DNA of 64,000 bases, taken from Dyadobacter jiangsuensis (lineage in GTDB: Bacteria; Bacteroidota; Bacteroidia; Cytophagales; Spirosomataceae). The DNA is taken from positions 17,237-81,236 of the forward strand of contig NZ_PYAS01000023.1 in the NCBI RefSeq assembly GCF_003014695.1, in the 5' to 3' direction. The notes under the pieces are model-generated. The model was not told the DNA's origin. It saw nothing but the letters and a program-made list of their open reading frames with translations, and searched no databases. The position numbers and the translations under genes are program-made. The stretch's first letter is position 1; each line of letters begins with the position of its first letter. Shown here one piece after another: positions 27,401 to 36,346 of this stretch.

Positions 27401-28730
27401 CCAGCTCGACTACCAGATTAAAGGCTCCGAGTTGCAGGGGAACAACTATTTGGTGTTCAGTTTGCTGAGCGAGGAGGGGAAGCCAGTCAAGCTGGATTCC
27501 GTGAATAATGCCGGTGGTCGCATTCAGCTAAAAATACCTGACAATATCTCCGGCGGAACATTCGCGATCAAAGCTGAGATCGCAGCTTTGCAGGCTTCCG
27601 CGTCGATGTTGTATCAACTCTACGCATCGCCCGATCTCACGTTATTCGGAGATAATTCGATCACGGCCGGCGAAGCCGCGACCATCTACGTTCGTGCCAA
27701 TAACAAATTTCCTTCCGGTACCTCTTTTCAACTTTCGGATGGCAAGTCCTACAAGCACACTGCCCCATATCCCGGTGGCGTTACGGAAATCAAACTGGTT
27801 CCCACGGTTACAACTACCTACACATTAAAAGAGCTGAACACGGCATGCGGTACGGGCAGAGTTTCCGGTTCCGCAACTGTGAAGGTGGAGCCGCGGCTAA
27901 CCCGATGGCTTTCGGTAGAAGGCATTAGCGGTTTGAAGGGTCCGGATGTTTGCAACTCGGATACCATGCTGGTCTTTTTTCATTTGAATGCGGCACCGTC
28001 GACGGAAACTATCACTTACGAGGTGCAGCTTTCCGATAGCACCGGGAACAATTTTGCAAGCCTGCCGACTTCCGGCAACTTTTCCCCGATAGCTGCGGTG
28101 GTTCCTGCTAACTTGAAAAAATCTGACTTTTACCGGGTTCGGGTGGTTCCTAAGGATGCGAGCATCAGTCCGGGAACAGTGCCGGGCGGCGTGCGTATCG
28201 GGCAATATGCTACCGCGAAGGTCCTTACGCCCTCGGTTTACTATGAGCCGGGGCAGAAAGTTGATGTAGTGATCGGGTTGGAGGGGAGTTCCCCTTTCTA
28301 CTACCGCTTTGGAGACGCTAATTTTTCCCAATTCAGAAGCGTGGCTAAATATACCGACACACTCCGGCTGAGCCCGGCCAGCCCGATGGTTGAGTATCGG
28401 ATCTTGCAGGTCGGCAACGGATGCGGGCTGGGCAAAGCTGGCGACCCTTCCTCTTTCCGCATTGAACTCATCACGGGCAATGAGCCATTGCCATCCGGCG
28501 AGGTCATTACGTTCGGCCCGAATCCGGCCGGTTCGATACTTTCGGTACAGTTTCAAAATGCCGGAGCGCGTGACTTGGCACTTTTTAATGTGGCGGGCAA
28601 AAGTGTCTATACAGGCCGCTCAATTGCCACTAGTACGGCTATCGATGTTTCTGCGTTAGCTGCCGGTACCTACATTTTGCAGGTCAGAAAGAAGGCCCTT
28701 GTTACAACATACCGGATTATCAAATACTAA
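24426..28730 (+). CDS. Giant secreted repeat protein with T9SS sorting domain (copy 1)
   Basis: A protein of 1,434 residues from the ATG at 24426; the earlier start at 24399 would add nine residues before the signal peptide MIKQLLILFALCCGFNSFAQ. It contains seven repeats of about 190 residues. Each starts with a cysteine-containing strand (such as CIGTELSIDV, CEGTEVKVLF, CGGDSIAVSV, CAGKTIQLDY) and ends in a second beta domain with a C-G motif (SNVCGALS, NPCGTY, NSCGYGKLEGS, TACGTGRVSGS). These look like Ig/PKD-like beta sandwiches of the SprB/gliding-adhesin style. The C-terminal 75 residues are a T9SS type A domain (FGPNPAGSILSV, LFNVAGKS, LAAGTYILQV). A paralogue begins 22 bases downstream. 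It is probably a surface adhesin or secreted scaffold; the ligand is unknown. Confidence 0.9.
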   Translation: MIKQLLILFALCCGFNSFAQTPTIRINKVNSENYCIGTELSIDVTIEGTFPADNKFTVVAYRYWYDPARRWEYPAVLRGNKLITTLKDAALADPQSFQIKVLSSNPKTETEASGYFRALTKSYVRLTTRWGLSADTLNSNEQVVLALVATPTTPGEVTLNTGEKINLNYSNSDGGAVYPTYINFPKTREGIYAIKEASNVCGALSASGQVRIKVNAGDFMATDLNPEQPCEGTEVKVLFDAGTSSFNAGTKYKIRFASDNVYMDTYKFVDAPATLTGKNELTARVPDNLLSVMRNDGIYVGIVTENPSSVSINKALKVNIYPKPSFSLEAEKNTISLGEQPRIGGNPKGLPPYQFTLTSGETFNYYIQVSPEKTTQYQVKKFESGCGVIENPPQAPLVLTVRPSLLLGDPGTSAKVGPFCEGRTVRMRFRAVGVNAQTTYTVEGTTYSGTKFTFPAKITGDSLEFFIPQRASEDPTRDYGNITSLRAVSANPALTSDYTVASVQSPPFMTAGQNYQPSVPYPSGIRLDYNLWGGLPYTVELMDGTKETYDYRNIYYNLFVRKDTTFRVKSISNECFTNSNLPGFPIKVVKPADTTPALFTRMLSTVDRCGGDSIAVSVNFAGNFEAGNRFALSYPYADQTSPDPFQNLTKQGTYKIALVDRPEDYLASFSLSSTLPRLTSQSGYFYVRAKPQKPSIYPYTSKEYPETMYLGESPRVVVYASKYSTLKYSLDGKEQTIGTDHNGMQSVPLELTNGKVSEFKLISVTNPCGTYNSDITGYFKGIGYKLVLERTDLSIYHCVGTEAEIKFGTESGTAGVATKFTLEISKSGDQNSYSEIATATDSRVFKFKVPDLTAGSYYLRARSSDGIYSQAINYLVGKVPTSGSFDGSSRDVLYAQTLTVPYGSGIVLSTVIDGDQPWGIMYSDGTQQLVGPNYTSYSVIVNAPQVFTISKIWNSCGYGKLEGSVTVKVKPVVELKKYPENSDAVICAGKTIQLDYQIKGSELQGNNYLVFSLLSEEGKPVKLDSVNNAGGRIQLKIPDNISGGTFAIKAEIAALQASASMLYQLYASPDLTLFGDNSITAGEAATIYVRANNKFPSGTSFQLSDGKSYKHTAPYPGGVTEIKLVPTVTTTYTLKELNTACGTGRVSGSATVKVEPRLTRWLSVEGISGLKGPDVCNSDTMLVFFHLNAAPSTETITYEVQLSDSTGNNFASLPTSGNFSPIAAVVPANLKKSDFYRVRVVPKDASISPGTVPGGVRIGQYATAKVLTPSVYYEPGQKVDVVIGLEGSSPFYYRFGDANFSQFRSVAKYTDTLRLSPASPMVEYRILQVGNGCGLGKAGDPSSFRIELITGNEPLPSGEVITFGPNPAGSILSVQFQNAGARDLALFNVAGKSVYTGRSIATSTAIDVSALAAGTYILQVRKKALVTTYRIIKY

Positions 28731-28752
28731 ACCTCTATCGGGAATCGCCCTC

Positions 28753-31700
28753 ATGAAGTTGAGAAAATTGTTGCTTGCTGCATTGTGCCTTTTTGCCAAA
28801 CCTGCATTTGCTCAGGATACCGAGGCAAGAATATCGGTCGAAAACGACTACTATGCGCCCATTTGCTCATTTAAGGAAATGAAAATCCGGGGGTCGGTTA
28901 CCGGAAAGTTCAATAGCGACAACAAGTTTTACGTGGAGCTGATCTCCGGCGTGGATTTCAAACCGGTCGGCCGGTATGAGGCGGTATATCAAAACGGCAA
29001 TTTCGTTTTCTCCGTTGGTGACGACAAAGCGGGCGGTAGCGAGCGGATCACATTCAAAGTGTTGTCGACCAGTCCTGCCACCGAAACCTACCCACTTTCA
29101 AGGCCGTTTTACAGCCGGGGCCAGGTGTCGCTCGCACGCGACGCCGGCATGCCTGATACGTTGAACGCGGGTATACCTATGGGTATTTTTGCCAATGTTT
29201 CAACCAATAACCCGGTCCGCGTGACGCTGAACGATAGTTCCACCCACGAAGTACGCTGGTCGTCGGACAAGCAGGTACTGTCGCTGGCTGCTTCTGCTTC
29301 TACTGAGTTTTTTATCGTAAAAGCGGTTAACAGCTGTGAAGTAGCAGTTCCATTCTCAGGCAAAATCTCCGTCAAAATCAATCCGGTGACGATTATCCCG
29401 ACTAAAATCACCAATGACGTACTTTGTGAGGGGAGTGAAATCCAGTTGAAATACGCGGTAGCAGGCGGTACCATTCCGGAGTCGGCGACATTCAAACTAC
29501 GCCTTTTGATTGAAAACAATCCTCAAACCATTATTGAAATACCTGCTCAGCGGAAAGGTGAAGGTATATTGACTGCTAAAATCCCGGATAACATTCTTAC
29601 CTACTCATCCTATTTGAAAGCGGCGATCGTAGTCAATGGCCCCAAAATGGTAAGTCCGTATTCGGAGAGTTTCCAGGTACATGAAAAGCCGACGGCAAGC
29701 TTTCAGAGCGAAAGCGGCACCGCGCGCATGCGCCAACAGATCACGATGTGGTTCAATGTATCGGGCCCAGCGCCGCACGTAATCGAGCTGAGCAACGGGC
29801 GGTCCTACCAGCTTGATAACAATCGCAACATCAATCTTTACCTGCTAAAAACAGAAACCTTTTCCATTAAATCCCTCAAAACGGCTTGCGGCGTAACCAC
29901 GGATCTGCCGAAACAGAACATTGTGATGACCATACCCGATGGTATTGTGATAAATGGCGATCCGTTTCCGAAATGGGAGGTTTGTGAAAATCAAACCGTT
30001 CGTCTTCCGTTCGCAGCTAACGTGCCGCTCAATGCGAATACGAAGTTTACTTTCGAAGGAATTACCGCAAAGAAAACCGTATATAAGTTTGAAGCTAAAC
30101 TGGTTAACGACTCGCTCGAATTCTTCATTCCCCATTCGCCGGCGTCGTGGGTAACGGAGGGATATTTCAGCATTACCGATTTTCGCGTAACAACCACCAA
30201 TCCTTCGTACGCATCCGAATACCGCAACGGGCTTACTATCCGGGGGATCCCGCGGATCAGCTTTGAAACTTACCAGCCCAGGACACTGCCTTATCCCAAG
30301 TATTATGAGTACAAATTGCTGGTGCACGGTGGCGCTCCTTTCGGGATGACGGACGAATCGGGGTATAAAAGTTATTGGAGGTATGGCGAGAGATCGGATC
30401 GTATTTTTGTGCCGACATCCGGTAATTATGGCCCCAAATCGGTCGAGAACGCCTGTTATGCAACCTCCGATTTGGCTAAAATGAATTTTACGGTACAGCC
30501 GTATTCCGGCCAGCAGCCGGTTATAATAGTACACCCTCCCGCGAAAAGGTATTACTGCGAAACCGACAGTGTTGAGGTTTGGTTTGAAACACTTGGAAAA
30601 TTTGACTCTGGTAATGAATTCAGGATAAAGAGATATGATGGCGTGGACGGCGGCTGGCTGAAAGTAAGCAAGCCGGGCAAGTACAAGTTGCCGGCGCTGG
30701 CGTTGGAAAGCAATACTTACACCCAGGTTGGGGTGGAGTCAACAAGTCCGGTGGTAAAAGGCGGCTCGGATATCTGGCTGGTTGTGAACAAAAAACCGGA
30801 GCTGCAATCGCTGGACGAGCTCAGCCGCTCGACGCCGGAAAGACCGGAAATATTCAACGTCGACCAAATACCCGCTGTATCTACCCAACTCAAAGAAGGC
30901 TCTCCCTATACTGCCGAGTGGACAGACGGCGTCAAAAACTATCATTTCGAAGAAAAGCTGCAATACGAGGCATTTTATCCCCCTATGACGAGGGGAAAGG
31001 TCACTCCTTACACGCTCAAATCAGTCGGGAATGCCTGTGGCAATACCAATTTCGACCTGACCATGTACTTCTATTGGAAGGCATACGATTTGGCGATCGA
31101 TTATTTCACGGACAACCAGGTGTTTTGCACCGGAGAGGAACTAGTTGTACCATTTCAGGTCAGAAATGGCTCCGCGCCTAATGGTACTACTTTCCGCCTG
31201 CGTCTTGTTAAGGACGATGGCAGTGTTCAGACTGTCGCTTCCGGCACTTCGCTGGCTGATTTGAAGTACATTATCCCGGATACAATGGAAGGGGTCTACC
31301 ACCTTTGGGTGAGTTCCGACGCAGGTACCTCTTCACAATTGAAAACAATTAAGGTTAAAAAGAAACCTACCGCAACGATTACATACAGAAAACAGGCGCC
31401 GGGCACTGCTGCCGAAATCGAATTTGGAGAATCGGTGTTTGTCGATTACCAGCTAACCGGAGGGAGTCCGTGGAAGGTTCTTTTAGAGGGAAGAAGCGAG
31501 ACTGTGGAGACTGAGGAAGTGTACTGGCGTCAGTATGAAGTCGTAAAATCAACAATTTTTAAACTTACATCGGTGAGCAACGAATGCGGTTATGGATCGG
31601 TGTCGGGGAATGTTCCCGTGAAGATCAAGCCTAAAATCGTGACATTCGCTCCTGCCACGTCTGTGTGCGGAGGAAATACACTTGGTGTGAGGTACGAGGT

Positions 31701-33003
31701 GGGCGGGGATATTCCAGTAGGAGAGAAAATCGGATTCTTCCTCACAAATGCAAATGGTTCCCGATTTGACCTGCTTTCCGCAACGTCGGCCAGGGGGACT
31801 ATTTCGTTGCCTGTTCCGACAAGTCTGGCTCCGGGCAGCTACACGATAACCTGTTACATTACCGGTTCCGATATTTCTGTTTCTCAGCAAATCTCGATCG
31901 TCAGAGCTCCGGACATTGAATTGATGGGCTATACGACGATTAACCCGGGAGAAGCAGCGTATATTCAGGTACGGCCTAAGACGATCGGCAACCAGACCGT
32001 AGATGTGACCTTTTCCGACGGAGTGACATTAAACTTCCTAATGCCCGGCTTGTCGTCTGTCTATGACGTGCGCGTTGTTCCTGCCAAAACTACTACTTAC
32101 ACCATTGTATCCGCGTCGGGAAGTTGTGGTCCGGTGAAGGCTTCGGGCAGTGCTACTGTTGTGGTTAATGCACCCTCCGAGCGAAAAATCAGGGTCACCA
32201 ACCTGAACAAATTTCGCACATTTTGCGAGAAGGATACATTGCTCGTGCATTTCTCTCAATCAGGTACGTTTTCAGCGGGTAACCAGTTTACAGTGCAATT
32301 TCGTGATACCCAGGGCAAGCTCGTCGGATCAGTGCCGGCGTCAGGCAAGACCACCCCTTTACAGGCAATCGTTCCCGCAGGACTTACTCCGGGCGAAGGG
32401 TACCGCGTAAGAATTACCGCCAGCGATGCGAACACGGCTTCCAGCGACTTCCAGCAGGTGATGATGTTAAGTGAAAAAGCCAGTGCCGCTTTCGCATCCG
32501 ACAATGCAATCCTGGATGAAACGGGCCGGGCGAAAGTAGTCGTTTTGCTGAAAGGTACCGGGCAGTGGCAGTACCGGTACGGAAATGATGTGGGTTCCGT
32601 CGCGCGCTTTGCCGACGTTTCCCCCGACACCATTCTCATCACCAGCAAAGAGCCATCGGCCTATTTCAAACTGCTATCGGTAAGCAATGGGTGCGGGGCG
32701 GGCACGCTCAACGAGCCTTCGATCGTCAAGGTAGAGGTGATACTGGGTACGGAAGATCCGGATATCAATGCGGGTGAAATGTCAGTAGGGCCAAATCCCA
32801 CATCCGCGATAGTGATTATCCGTTTCAAAACAGGCGTAAAAAGAAGCCTTTCCCTCTACAATGCGAGCGGGGCAAAGGTTTGGGCCAAAACCAGTTCCGC
32901 CAACGAGGAGGCGATCGATATGAAGTCATATCCTGCCGGAATTTATTTGTTCAAAGCGGAGCATAATGGCAAGATGCAGCTTTTCAGGGTTCTTAAAGAG
33001 TGA
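28753..33003 (+). CDS. Giant secreted repeat protein with T9SS sorting domain (copy 2)
   Basis: A protein of 1,416 residues from the ATG at 28753, which begins the signal peptide MKLRKLLLAALCLFAKPAFA; an upstream frame overlapping copy 1 is excluded. The seven-unit layout of copy 1 is repeated in the same order: CSFKEMKIRG, CEGSEIQLKY, CENQTVRLPF, CETDSVEVWF, CTGEELVVPF, CGGNTLGVRY, CEKDTLLVHF. Unit three aligns with unit three of copy 1 through DSLEFFIP. The T9SS type A domain ends the protein (VGPNPTSAIVIIRF, SLYNASGAKV, YPAGIYLFKAE). The two genes are thus tandem paralogues, most likely co-transcribed and exported together. The proteins are clearly divergent in sequence, so the duplication is not recent. 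Confidence 0.9.
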   Translation: MKLRKLLLAALCLFAKPAFAQDTEARISVENDYYAPICSFKEMKIRGSVTGKFNSDNKFYVELISGVDFKPVGRYEAVYQNGNFVFSVGDDKAGGSERITFKVLSTSPATETYPLSRPFYSRGQVSLARDAGMPDTLNAGIPMGIFANVSTNNPVRVTLNDSSTHEVRWSSDKQVLSLAASASTEFFIVKAVNSCEVAVPFSGKISVKINPVTIIPTKITNDVLCEGSEIQLKYAVAGGTIPESATFKLRLLIENNPQTIIEIPAQRKGEGILTAKIPDNILTYSSYLKAAIVVNGPKMVSPYSESFQVHEKPTASFQSESGTARMRQQITMWFNVSGPAPHVIELSNGRSYQLDNNRNINLYLLKTETFSIKSLKTACGVTTDLPKQNIVMTIPDGIVINGDPFPKWEVCENQTVRLPFAANVPLNANTKFTFEGITAKKTVYKFEAKLVNDSLEFFIPHSPASWVTEGYFSITDFRVTTTNPSYASEYRNGLTIRGIPRISFETYQPRTLPYPKYYEYKLLVHGGAPFGMTDESGYKSYWRYGERSDRIFVPTSGNYGPKSVENACYATSDLAKMNFTVQPYSGQQPVIIVHPPAKRYYCETDSVEVWFETLGKFDSGNEFRIKRYDGVDGGWLKVSKPGKYKLPALALESNTYTQVGVESTSPVVKGGSDIWLVVNKKPELQSLDELSRSTPERPEIFNVDQIPAVSTQLKEGSPYTAEWTDGVKNYHFEEKLQYEAFYPPMTRGKVTPYTLKSVGNACGNTNFDLTMYFYWKAYDLAIDYFTDNQVFCTGEELVVPFQVRNGSAPNGTTFRLRLVKDDGSVQTVASGTSLADLKYIIPDTMEGVYHLWVSSDAGTSSQLKTIKVKKKPTATITYRKQAPGTAAEIEFGESVFVDYQLTGGSPWKVLLEGRSETVETEEVYWRQYEVVKSTIFKLTSVSNECGYGSVSGNVPVKIKPKIVTFAPATSVCGGNTLGVRYEVGGDIPVGEKIGFFLTNANGSRFDLLSATSARGTISLPVPTSLAPGSYTITCYITGSDISVSQQISIVRAPDIELMGYTTINPGEAAYIQVRPKTIGNQTVDVTFSDGVTLNFLMPGLSSVYDVRVVPAKTTTYTIVSASGSCGPVKASGSATVVVNAPSERKIRVTNLNKFRTFCEKDTLLVHFSQSGTFSAGNQFTVQFRDTQGKLVGSVPASGKTTPLQAIVPAGLTPGEGYRVRITASDANTASSDFQQVMMLSEKASAAFASDNAILDETGRAKVVVLLKGTGQWQYRYGNDVGSVARFADVSPDTILITSKEPSAYFKLLSVSNGCGAGTLNEPSIVKVEVILGTEDPDINAGEMSVGPNPTSAIVIIRFKTGVKRSLSLYNASGAKVWAKTSSANEEAIDMKSYPAGIYLFKAEHNGKMQLFRVLKE

Positions 33004-33162
33004 CAGTTTTTCGTGATTTGGTTTGTCTGCACGCACTGCTTTTCGGTGGTGAGAAACCCTCTATGTTGTGAGTGTAGCTCGGATAAAAGACCGGGTAAAT
33101 CCTATTCTTTGCACCGCCGGACTGTAATAAGTACGGATGGTGTAATTCGATGGCACGAAGCG

Positions 33163-33179
33163 GGTTACCTTATGTAACC
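33163..33179. promoter_or_regulatory. Inverted repeat, possible operator
   Basis: GGTTACCTTATGTAACC is a perfect 6-5-6 inverted repeat 169 bases upstream of the trypsin-PLD gene. The regulatory role is inferred. Confidence 0.35.
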
Positions 33180-33281
33180 GGTAAATCAGTATTGGAGTGA
33201 AAAAGCCAAAATAATCTCGCTTTTTTATAATTTTCTTCCGGTAATCTTCAGCGCACGCTCGTTCCACATTCTTGGAGAGTT

Positions 33282-33302
33282 ACTAATCGGACCATCATTA
33301 GT
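33282..33302. promoter_or_regulatory. Inverted repeat near the cluster start
   Basis: ACTAAT and ATTAGT are separated by nine bases and end 45 bases before the ATG at 33348, a suitable place for a repressor or activator of the cluster. Confidence 0.35.
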
Positions 33303-33347
33303 TCGAACTGAGTCCAATGCAGCAAGCTTCTTATCACACTGAAAATT

Positions 33348-36101
33348 ATGGCACAGTTTTCCTCAGAGCAGATCCTGGCTTCCATCAAAAGGTTTGAAAA
33401 TCTAGATCCGGAGCTTTTTTTAGAATTGCATAGCAAGCTGCCGACACTTTCTACGGGGGAAGGAATTCAACCGCGGGTTGCTTTTCGCGGGTTGGCAGAG
33501 GCCGAAGTAAGGAGCGTAGACGGCAGTATTGAGGGGATGGTTCCTGAAACCATTGTTCGTCCGTTTGCGAGACCGGTGATGGTGATACGTGACAACAGGG
33601 TAACAACCGAATTTCTTGGTCCCGAAAGCCAGGTCTGGGCGGATCGCATTCAAATAGCCCAAAGTATACTGGATAGGGTTATCCCGGCGATCGGCCGCAT
33701 TGAGCTAAGTCATAATCCCGATTTCAGCTGGGTAGGGACAGGTTGGCTAGTAGCCAAAGACATTATTGTGACCAACCGGCACGTTGCTCAGGAATTCGGA
33801 AGGCAGAGCGGGCAGGGTTTTACTTTTAAAGCAGGTGTCAACGGGCTGCCCATGGCATCGCAGATCGATTTTCTTGAGGAGGATCAGCGACGGACTGCGC
33901 TCGAGTACGCCGTCGACGCGATTCTTTGGATTGCACCATCAGGTGAATCGGACGTCGCTTTTATGCGTGTGTCCAGGAAGTTGACAGACCTTCCACTGGC
34001 TTCGCCCATCTTGCTGGCCGAGCACCTCAATGATGTGGAATTCATTGCTACGATCGGGTACCCGGCGAGGGATTCACGGGTGCCTGATCAGGCGCTGGTC
34101 CGGCGACTTTTTGGAGATGTGTATGATAAAAAGCGCCTTGCTCCCGGCCAGATTATTAGTGCCGGACTGGATGAAATTCAACACGATTGTTCTACTCTGG
34201 GTGGAAATTCCGGGTCGCCGCTGATCAATTTGAAGACAGGTGAAGCGGTGGGGCTGCATTTCTCCGGCCTGTTTATGGAGGCAAATTTTGCAGTGCCGGC
34301 TCCGAAGGTAAGCGATCTTTTGCGGCGGGTGCAGAGAGGAGAGCTTCCGGGCAAGGCAGCGGCGGGGACTGCCATCTCACAAACGTCTCAACCATTGCCT
34401 TCCAGCACAACACCAGGAAGTTATACGTTTCAAATTCAGGTGCCTATTGAAATAACCGTGAAGGTAAACACTCCGGCAGTTATAGACGCCAGCGTGCAGG
34501 CTATCAACGGAACGATGTCTGCGGAGAATATTTTTGAAAGTGCAATGGCGACCGTGCGCCAAATGGCAGCCAATGATCCAAATATAATCGAGGTTCGCCG
34601 GGGGTACCGGTTTAAGAGAGGTTGGATTACCAATGAAAGAGTGGTAGTGGTCGAGGTAAAGGAAAAACAGTCGTACAATAAGTTGAGAGAGTCGGGTATA
34701 CAGGCGATTCCAAGTCAGGTTTTAGGAATCGGAACCGACGTACGCACAGCATCGGTGCCCGATCAACTGGAGCATTTGGGAATTGACATTTTTGCCCTGG
34801 AGGCACGTGCCCGTGCCGGGTTCTATCGTGAGCCGGCAAATTTATCCCTGCCGGTTGTGAGGGACAAGATGAAAGCAGTTTTCCACGTTAGTCCGGATTC
34901 CGGATTCCCGAACTTAAAGGCATTTCTTAGCCGGGTAGAGCGGAAGCTTACGGCTACCATCTATGAATGGGAAGCCGAGCACATCAGCGACGCAGTGGCG
35001 AATGCCGTAAGAAAAGAAGGAGTAACGCTGAAAATGGTCACGCAACGGCCAGGAACCAAGGCCGCCGTGGAGGATATGAAAGCTCGCGTCGGGGCAAAGT
35101 TCGAGCACGTATTTGCGTCGGTCGGTAGTGGAAAGTTGTTTCCTTCGGCCTATCACATAAAAGTGGCTTCCAGAGACGACGAAGAGATCTGGTTATCAAG
35201 TGGAAACTGGAAAAAATCAAACCAGGATGATATCAGCCCGGCGCGGCAGAATTCGACTTCGATGCGGGCCTTGCGGGAGCACAACCGGGAGTGGCATGCT
35301 ATTATCGAAAACGCAGAATTAGCTGTGATTTTCAAAAATTACATAGATTTTGATTTCGATGAAGCCCGGCGGGTTCCCATTGACGAGGGTGTCGAGGTAA
35401 TTTTTCCTGATATTTTTGTTCCGGAAGCAGCCTTTGTGGTGGAAGCAGAGCGATTGGTCAGAGCTAAATACTTCGACCCGCTTACCGTCAATAAAGTGCT
35501 TGAAATTCAGCCGTTACTCACGCCGGATCGTACGGAAAGAGGAGTGAGGCAGTATATGTCATTTGCATTGGCAATGATTCAAAAGGCTACCCGAAAAATT
35601 TATCTGGAAAATCAGTCTTTCAACCTTCTTGAAGAGAACGTTGCTGAGTTTGAAGAATTTTTTTCAGCCTTGAAGGCCAAGCAGCAGTCGGGTATCGACG
35701 TGAGAATTATTTTTCGGGATAGCCGGGAATTTGGTGCGGCGAATGGACCCAAATTACAGAAGCTGCTGGAAAGGTTGAAAGATTTCGGCTTTGATACCGA
35801 CTTTATCCGGGTACAAAAAGGATGTCATACCAAAGGCATTATCGTCGATTCGGCCGAGGTACTACTCGGTAGCCATAACCTGACGAATGAAGGTAGCCTT
35901 TTCAACCGGGATGCCAGCCTTATTGTCCGCGATGCACAGGTTGCCGCATACTTCGAGCAGATCTTCCTTTTTGACTGGGAGGTGTTGGCCACACAGGAAT
36001 CTGACGAACTAGTTGCAGGTATTATGGTTGCCCAGCCGGGTCAGGAAACTCCTCCCGGATTTCGCAGGGTTTCAATCGCTGAAATGCTTGGAGAGAGTTG
36101 A
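33348..36101 (+). CDS. Trypsin-like protease fused to a phospholipase D-like domain
   Basis: A 917-residue protein without signal peptide, hence probably cytosolic. Residues about 120-330 are a trypsin-fold protease with an intact triad: His145 (TNRHVA), Asp202 (ESDVAF) and Ser288 (GGNSGSPL). Residues about 400-475 form a small beta domain (RRGYRFKRGWITNERVVVVE). Residues 500-910 contain two phospholipase D half-sites: HIK at 603-605 followed by SSGNW, and HTK at 827-829 followed by LGSHNLTNEG. PLD folds include nucleases and lipases, so the effector could attack nucleic acid or lipid. Residues 1-110 have no recognised domain. Protease-plus-effector fusions of this kind are known from bacterial conflict and immune systems, which is suggestive only. 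It is the first gene of an eleven-gene co-directional run. Confidence 0.88.
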   Translation: MAQFSSEQILASIKRFENLDPELFLELHSKLPTLSTGEGIQPRVAFRGLAEAEVRSVDGSIEGMVPETIVRPFARPVMVIRDNRVTTEFLGPESQVWADRIQIAQSILDRVIPAIGRIELSHNPDFSWVGTGWLVAKDIIVTNRHVAQEFGRQSGQGFTFKAGVNGLPMASQIDFLEEDQRRTALEYAVDAILWIAPSGESDVAFMRVSRKLTDLPLASPILLAEHLNDVEFIATIGYPARDSRVPDQALVRRLFGDVYDKKRLAPGQIISAGLDEIQHDCSTLGGNSGSPLINLKTGEAVGLHFSGLFMEANFAVPAPKVSDLLRRVQRGELPGKAAAGTAISQTSQPLPSSTTPGSYTFQIQVPIEITVKVNTPAVIDASVQAINGTMSAENIFESAMATVRQMAANDPNIIEVRRGYRFKRGWITNERVVVVEVKEKQSYNKLRESGIQAIPSQVLGIGTDVRTASVPDQLEHLGIDIFALEARARAGFYREPANLSLPVVRDKMKAVFHVSPDSGFPNLKAFLSRVERKLTATIYEWEAEHISDAVANAVRKEGVTLKMVTQRPGTKAAVEDMKARVGAKFEHVFASVGSGKLFPSAYHIKVASRDDEEIWLSSGNWKKSNQDDISPARQNSTSMRALREHNREWHAIIENAELAVIFKNYIDFDFDEARRVPIDEGVEVIFPDIFVPEAAFVVEAERLVRAKYFDPLTVNKVLEIQPLLTPDRTERGVRQYMSFALAMIQKATRKIYLENQSFNLLEENVAEFEEFFSALKAKQQSGIDVRIIFRDSREFGAANGPKLQKLLERLKDFGFDTDFIRVQKGCHTKGIIVDSAEVLLGSHNLTNEGSLFNRDASLIVRDAQVAAYFEQIFLFDWEVLATQESDELVAGIMVAQPGQETPPGFRRVSIAEMLGES

Positions 36102-36346
36102 ATCGAAGCCGGGATACGAAGTATGATAGCTTTGATAGAGCTAAATGCATATTGAAAATGGTTTCGGCCAGCTCTTGTTTATTTGCTTGAGCAATTAGTT
36201 AACGGATATTTTTTATCGATATATTCATATAATTTGCCGCCAATCTAATCAAACTAGTTCTACGAGATTGATAGTTAAGTCGTAGAAATCCTGTGGAGAT
36301 TTACCCGTGTCCGGAATTGCCTAAATAGCTATAAAAGTCCTGAACT

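Larger units (their letters stand above)
33004..33347. other. Intergenic region before the protease/redox cluster
   Basis: This 344-base interval has no credible gene. It contains two perfect short inverted repeats: GGTTAC-5-GTAACC at 33163-33179 and ACTAAT-9-ATTAGT at 33282-33302. The second lies 46 bases before the start codon at 33348 and could be an operator. No terminator was seen after the giant protein gene. Confidence 0.5.

Noticed and set aside
24426..33003. The two giant proteins as a SusC/SusD or polymorphic toxin pair
   Set aside because: They have neither barrel, plug nor SusD features, nor a C-terminal toxin; both end in T9SS sorting domains.
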